A program made the position numbers and the translations under genes. Under the pieces are notes generated by a model, which saw nothing but the letters and a program-made list of their open reading frames with translations, was not told where the DNA came from and did not search any database. From Streptococcaceae bacterium (GTDB taxonomy: Bacteria; Bacillota; Bacilli; Lactobacillales; Streptococcaceae): a stretch of DNA of 7,583 bases. The number at the start of each line of letters is the position of its first letter. The stretch's first letter is position 1. The stretch lies in contig JAITHN010000017.1 in the NCBI GenBank assembly GCA_031279745.1, positions 1 through 7,583 on the forward strand, given 5' to 3'. Positions 5,844 through 7,583 of this stretch are shown in pieces.

Positions 5844-7583
5844 ATGAATAAGAAGGTTGTAGGTCTAATTACGCTTGCTGCTGCATCTACAATGATGTTT
5901 ACAGCATGTGGTGGGGGGGCTAAAAAAGTAACAGGCGAAGCCAAAAAAGACAAATTCCCTATCGAAATGAAAGAAGGGAAAGCAATTGAAAATGGAACTT
6001 TGGATGTAGCTGTTGTTGCGGATACACCATTTAAAGGGGTATTTAACCCTGCGTTCCAAGATGATGCATATGATGCTTATTTCTATTCACCTACTGGTGG
6101 AGGAAGTATTTTCTATACTGATTCTACTTTTAAATTGAAAAATGGTGGGCCAGCAGATTATAAATTTGACCAAGATAAAAAGACTGTAACAGTTACATTT
6201 AACAAGAATTTGAAATGGTCAGATGGAAAATCAGCAGGTGCAGATGATTACATCTTCTCTTACAAAACAATTGCTGATAAAAACTACGAAGGTGTTCGTT
6301 ATGGAAATATCACGAACGTTGTAGGTGTTGAAGAATATCATGATGGAAAAGCAAAAGACATTTCTGGATTGAAGAAAATCGACGACAAAACAGTTGAAGT
6401 AACTTATAAAGAAGTTTCTCCATCATTGTTACAATCAGGAGACGGTGGAGTATTGAACTGGATGATTCCTAAACATACTTTAGAATCAATTCCAGTTGAA
6501 AAAATGGCTGGTAGTGATGCAGTTCGTAAAAACCCAGTATCATTTGGACCATTCGTAATTTCTAAAATCGTTAAAGGTGAATCTGTAGAGTTTGTTCCTA
6601 ACAAATATTACTATAGATCAACACCAAAAGTTTCGAAGATTACGATGTCTACTGTAAAATCGTCTGCTGCTGTTGAAGCGTTGAAATCAAATAAATACGA
6701 TATTGCGCTTTCTATGACAACGGATAACTACAATGACTACAAAGATACTGAGAACTACACAATGCTTGGAGATACAGAATTCTCATATAGCTACCTTGGA
6801 TTTAAACTTGGTAAATATGATGTGAAGAAAGCCGTAAGTGTAACAGATCCAAATGCGAAAATGGCGGATAAAAACTTACGTCAAGCAATGGGATATGCAC
6901 TTGACTGGGATGCAATCGGTAAGAAATACTACAACGGATTGCGTACTCGTGCAAATACAGTAATCTCTCCAGTATTTGGCGCATTGTCTGCAACAGATAA
7001 AGAAGTTCCAGGATATCCTTATGATCTTGATAAAGCAAACAAAATCTTGGATGATGCTGGATACAAAAAAGGTGACGACGGAATCCGTACGAACCCTAAA
7101 GGTGAAAAATTAACGATCAACTTCGCATCTATGGCTGGTGGAGCTACGTCTCAACCAATCGCTGACTACCAAATCCAACAATGGAAGAAAATTGGTTTGG
7201 ATGTGAAATTAGCAACTGGACGTTTGATCGACTTCCAAGCATTCTATGAAAAAGTACAAAAAGATGATCCAGGAATTGATGTATTCGCAGCAGCATGGTC
7301 TACTGACGGAAACCCATCTCCAACATCATTATACGGACCAAAAGCAGCATTTAACTTCTCTCGTTTTGTTTCAGACGAAAACACGAAGTTAATGGCTGAA
7401 ATCGATTCTGTTAAATCATTTGATGAAACTTATCGTAAAGATAAAATGATTGAGTGGCAAAAATATGCAAGCGAAGAAGCGTTTGTAATTCCAACTCAAT
7501 TCCGTTATCAAGTTGTTCCAACAAACAACCGTGTTACTGGTTACAACATTTCTCCAGATGTATCAGGAGAAGAAGTTTGGGAA
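5844..7583 (+). CDS. oppA: Oligopeptide-binding lipoprotein OppA, 3'-truncated by window edge
   Basis: The extracellular receptor that captures peptides and hands them to OppBC. The frame runs 580 codons without a stop to the right edge; lactococcal OppA has about 600 residues, so perhaps 10-20 are missing. A signal peptide (KK at 3-4, hydrophobic 5-19) ends in the lipobox FTAC, making C22 the lipidated residue; Phe at -3 is unusual for a lipobox. The mature protein fits the family 5 solute-binding proteins: LKWSDG (123-128) with ADDYIFSYKTI, SFGPFVISKIVKGES (233-247), NKYYY (253-257), NLRQAMGYALDWDAI (344-358), IQQWKKIGLDVKL (444-456) and EEAFVIPTQF (544-553). From memory, many of these match L. 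lactis OppA more than the shorter enteric type. Codon use is strongly biased (11 of 12 Arg codons are CGT), as in highly expressed genes. A run of seven G lies just after the lipobox. Peptide preference is unknown. Confidence 0.93.
   Translation, partial: MNKKVVGLITLAAASTMMFTACGGGAKKVTGEAKKDKFPIEMKEGKAIENGTLDVAVVADTPFKGVFNPAFQDDAYDAYFYSPTGGGSIFYTDSTFKLKNGGPADYKFDQDKKTVTVTFNKNLKWSDGKSAGADDYIFSYKTIADKNYEGVRYGNITNVVGVEEYHDGKAKDISGLKKIDDKTVEVTYKEVSPSLLQSGDGGVLNWMIPKHTLESIPVEKMAGSDAVRKNPVSFGPFVISKIVKGESVEFVPNKYYYRSTPKVSKITMSTVKSSAAVEALKSNKYDIALSMTTDNYNDYKDTENYTMLGDTEFSYSYLGFKLGKYDVKKAVSVTDPNAKMADKNLRQAMGYALDWDAIGKKYYNGLRTRANTVISPVFGALSATDKEVPGYPYDLDKANKILDDAGYKKGDDGIRTNPKGEKLTINFASMAGGATSQPIADYQIQQWKKIGLDVKLATGRLIDFQAFYEKVQKDDPGIDVFAAAWSTDGNPSPTSLYGPKAAFNFSRFVSDENTKLMAEIDSVKSFDETYRKDKMIEWQKYASEEAFVIPTQFRYQVVPTNNRVTGYNISPDVSGEEVWE

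Noticed and set aside
1..7583. A new defence, mobile or biosynthetic system
   Set aside because: All substantial frames belong to known housekeeping or transport families, and no integrase, transposase, terminal repeats, CRISPR repeats or unknown gene cluster are visible.

Overview
The window looks like a chromosomal piece of a low-GC Gram-positive bacterium, most likely a lactic acid bacterium (Lactobacillales) or a close relative in Bacilli. The reasons are AT-rich DNA, strong GGAGG-type ribosome binding sites, a Gram-positive lipoprotein signal on the binding protein, and the gene order oppD-oppF-oppB-oppC-oppA, which is the lactococcal order rather than the oppABCDF order of Bacillus, Listeria and enterics. 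A close match to the CodY box argues for a lineage that keeps CodY, and so against most Lactobacillaceae. I do not assign a genus.

All recognised genes are on the + strand. Positions 2-1009 hold the 3' part of a glutamate-cysteine ligase gene (gshA), cut by the left edge. A VanZ-family membrane protein gene (987-1493) overlaps its end by 23 nt. A strong intrinsic terminator (1479-1519), whose stem contains the vanZ stop codon, closes this first unit. Positions 1494-1831 are a 338-nt intergenic region with no convincing gene. It holds the terminator, a perfect match to the CcpA cre consensus (1621-1635), a 14/15 match to the CodY box (1668-1682), a good sigma-A promoter (1705-1733) and about 90 nt of leader.

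The second unit is a complete oligopeptide ABC importer except for the last residues of oppA. OppD and OppF are the two ATPases, OppB and OppC form the membrane channel, and OppA is the lipid-anchored peptide-binding protein. oppD/oppF overlap by 8 nt, oppF/oppB by 1 nt, and oppB/oppC are 13 nt apart, so these four are likely translated in a coupled way. oppA follows after 72 nt containing two hairpins without a U-tract, and its codon use is strongly biased. Both fit higher expression of the binding protein than of the membrane parts.

The system imports peptides, which cytoplasmic peptidases would turn into amino acids. The predicted CodY and CcpA sites would link uptake to amino-acid and carbon status. 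I see no mobile element, RNA gene, CRISPR array or new defence or biosynthetic system. The most rewarding parts are the regulatory region and the oppC-oppA junction.
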